A program made the translations under genes and the position numbers. The notes under the pieces were generated by a model. It did not search any database, was not told where the DNA came from, and saw only the letters and a list, made by a program, of their open reading frames with translations. DNA of 64,000 nucleotides from Apodemus sylvaticus. Its lineage: Eukaryota > Chordata > Mammalia > Rodentia > Muridae. The stretch's first letter is position 1. Each line of letters begins with the position of its first letter. This document shows, piece after piece, positions 62,066 through 64,000 of the stretch. Where the stretch lies: NCBI RefSeq assembly GCF_947179515.1, contig NC_067472.1:204184068-204248067 (forward strand), written 5' to 3'.

Positions 62066-62108
62066 CTCATTAATATTAATAACATTAATATTAATAACAT
62101 TAATAAGC
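62066..62108. repeat. AT-rich direct repeat (TAATATTAATAACAT units)
   Basis: Three consecutive copies of a 15-18 base AT-only unit with near-palindromic core TAATATTA. Confidence 0.8.
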
Positions 62109-62734
62109 TTCTACAGGAACAATTTTTCAGCGTGATGTGTTTGATAGCCTGGGGGAAAGCAGCCATCTTTGTTATTCACTGATATAAACAGAACATAGCC
62201 TAGCAGAGTACCTTGCACACAACAAGTGTTAATCAGTATCTAAGCTAGCTTGAAGGAGAGAATTTTAAATTTAAAAAGAAAAAACAAAAGAAACACCCAC
62301 AAATGCACTATAATCATTATAAGAGAATCATAGAAAATTCTAGAAAGAGCTATAGAATGCTAACAATGCTGATTTGGGCAGCACGTCCAACCTCTTTAGA
62401 CCCCACTTGTCCATTATTTCTGTCAATGGGACCTCACAACACTTTTAATCAGGGAAATAATGAGTGGGAAATGATAAAGGAGTCAAGTAGGGCAGAACGG
62501 CCCCATTACATTCCGACTCACTGCCCACCATTGCTCCTCACTCCCACTGTTGCATGAGATAAGAAGGAGACAAGACCAACCAACTAAAAGGGGAAGAACG
62601 GTGAGCACAGCCCAGGTAAGACATCATTTGTAGCTACACTTCCTTGGATATAATTTCTATCATTTGGTCCCACACTCCAAGGAGACTAGAAAGTGCAGGA
62701 GACTACAGGTGAAGTTAAAATGGCTCTTACTGTA

Positions 62735-62890
62735 CAACCATAGCATCTGGCTATGGGGTAGATAAGAACCCACTGATCCTGACTGGATAATCAGAGCATC
62801 TGGCTACACCGCAGACAAGAACTCATTGGTCCTGAGTGGACAACTCCAGCATCAGCCTGTCAGGTAGACAGGAGTCCACTGAACTAGTCT
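62735..62890 (+). repeat. Three degenerate tandem repeats of about 53 bp
   Basis: Units start near 62735, 62788 and 62841. Each has the pattern ...GCATC(TGGCTA or AGCCTG)...GTAGACAAGAACCCACTG(A or T)TCCTGA-like, with shared words GCATCTGGCTA, GACAAGAAC/GATAAGAAC, CAC/CATTG and TCCTGA. Not a known microsatellite; possibly part of an LTR U3. Confidence 0.7.
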
Positions 62891-63257
62891 TGTGAACTTT
62901 GAACTTTTACATAATAAAATACTTTATTAATGCATCTTGTAATTAGCAGCCTTGGTTAATGATTATTTCCCCTTGATCTCCATTCCTATAATAGCCACAC
63001 ACAGCAAACATGATTGAAAAGCCAGATCATCCAGAAAGGGGGATGACACATCTTTTATGACTCATAATTTAATCATTCACCTATAGAGAGGCAAGTTTAC
63101 AACCAGGTCAACAAAGAAGAAATACTTTTCAGTAACTCTCACCTGCATACACACCGATAAACCATGAGCACAACAGGGCTGGTCCAGTTTGCTCTCTTAT
63201 CATCTTATCACAGAGTTTCTTCAGGGATAATGGAAGCATTAACACTGTAATTCATCC

Positions 63258-63299
63258 TTCCTTCCTTCCTTCCTCCCTCCCTTCATTCCTTCCTTCCAC
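63258..63299. repeat. (CCTT)n microsatellite
   Basis: Runs of CCTT/CCTC units. A second CTTT-rich tract lies at 63497-63540. Confidence 0.9.
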
Positions 63300-63478
63300 G
63301 TGAAGAATCCCACTCGCTCACTTCTTCCCCTGCCTGTATAAGTTCCCTGAGAAAATACAGTTTACTAGGTCTTGAGCAGTTAATTTGACTTGACCTCATT
63401 CTTCACGTCTCCTGTCTGTTTCTCTGCCCTTCTCTTCTAGGGTCCCCTGTCGAAAATCCCCGCGGGCCAGGGCAACTC
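63300..63478 (+). mobile_element. Possible ERVK-type LTR fragment (TATA to U5 end)
   Basis: CTGTATAAGTTCCCTGAGAA recalls the TATA and R start of rodent class II LTRs. It is followed by a C/T-rich U5 ('cacgtctcctgtctgtttctctgcccttctcttctagggtcccctg') and CCCCGCGGGCCAGGGCAAC, which is like the LTR end of that class. No internal genes are in the window. Family placement is by memory. Confidence 0.4.
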
Positions 63479-63540
63479 TCATAAAATGCTCCCTTGTTTC
63501 CTTTCCTTCTTTCCTTCTTCCTTTCTCTCATTTTTCCCTT

Positions 63541-64000
63541 GAAGAAGCATTTTAACTTACTGCAACTCCTACAGGCTTGAGTTTAAGGCCCGTGTGCTGA
63601 GTCCAGAGGCACTGATCAATTGCTGTGATTTCATGTCAATGTTTCCCTGGAATATATCCCAAAGAACATGAGCTAATGTGTTTCCTCCCACACTGAGTCA
63701 GCTGACAGGGTCCACTTGTCTAAGCCTCTCCTAACTCTACCTCTAACACAGCATCAGGCAGCCACTCTGTGGCTGAGTCTCTGAACCAAGTCAGATTGAT
63801 ATCATTCTGATTCCAGATCTCATTAAGAAAAGTCCTGTGCAAGCAAGGTCCTCTAAATGTAGATGTACACCTATAAAAAGGGCCACCTAGTGCCCATCGT
63901 AGGAGACATGAATTCATCCCTGTAGTCTGCTCTTCCATGTATTTTATAGAGCTACACCTTTATAAATAACTTCTTTCATACTAAGGGGAAATGTAAGCAA
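63541..64000. other. Single-copy DNA to window end, no gene recognised
   Basis: Short open frames only; nothing I can assign. Confidence 0.45.

Overview
This is eukaryotic, intergenic-type rodent DNA and very probably rat. It is AT-rich and dense in microsatellites. It carries rodent SINEs (B1-, B3-, B4- and ID-like), LTR fragments and many LINE-1 pieces whose 3' UTR, with its G-rich purine tract, is of the rat type. There are no bacterial features, no CRISPR array and no intact host protein gene that I can recognise. The only long open frames are LINE-1 ORF2 genes.

Layout. (1) Positions 1-8145 are one member of an old duplication. The partner is at about 51507-60540; the two are clearly alignable but carry many substitutions and several element presence/absence differences. 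(2) 8146-18232 is single-copy sequence with scattered old repeats. (3) 18233-33031 and 33032-about 47841 are two copies of a young direct tandem duplication of 14.8 kb, almost identical. Each copy holds an Rpl36 processed pseudogene, several old L1 fragments, three exon-like segments of an unrecognised coiled-coil gene, and a U6 snRNA/L1 chimeric retroinsertion. (4) 47842-51506 holds the 3' end of that insertion, the rest of the interrupted exon-like frame and single-copy DNA. (5) 60541-64000 contains L1, SINE and LTR fragments and a small degenerate tandem repeat.

The centre of interest is the U6-L1 insertion. A full-length, 107-base U6 copy is joined directly to a 5'-truncated L1 that keeps all of ORF2. 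In the downstream copy the insertion is flanked by a perfect 14-base target-site duplication (43468-43481 and 47971-47984). It also carries about 119 bp of non-L1 DNA between two poly(A) tracts, which looks like a 3' transduction. The insertion splits an exon-like reading frame.

In the upstream copy the same L1 has no transduced segment. Its pure poly(A) tail (33001-33034) runs straight into the start of the next duplication unit. The two L1 copies look identical up to about 31761, then differ at about 17 or more sites over the last 1.25 kb, whereas the other 13 kb of the unit shows one base change that I found and one microsatellite length change. The simplest reading is unequal crossing-over inside ORF2, between this U6-L1 and a second young L1 that sat at position 18233 on another haplotype. 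That event would create the tandem duplication and leave a hybrid L1 between the units. The hybrid has an intact 1274-codon ORF2; the downstream copy is cut short by a stop codon at 47194.
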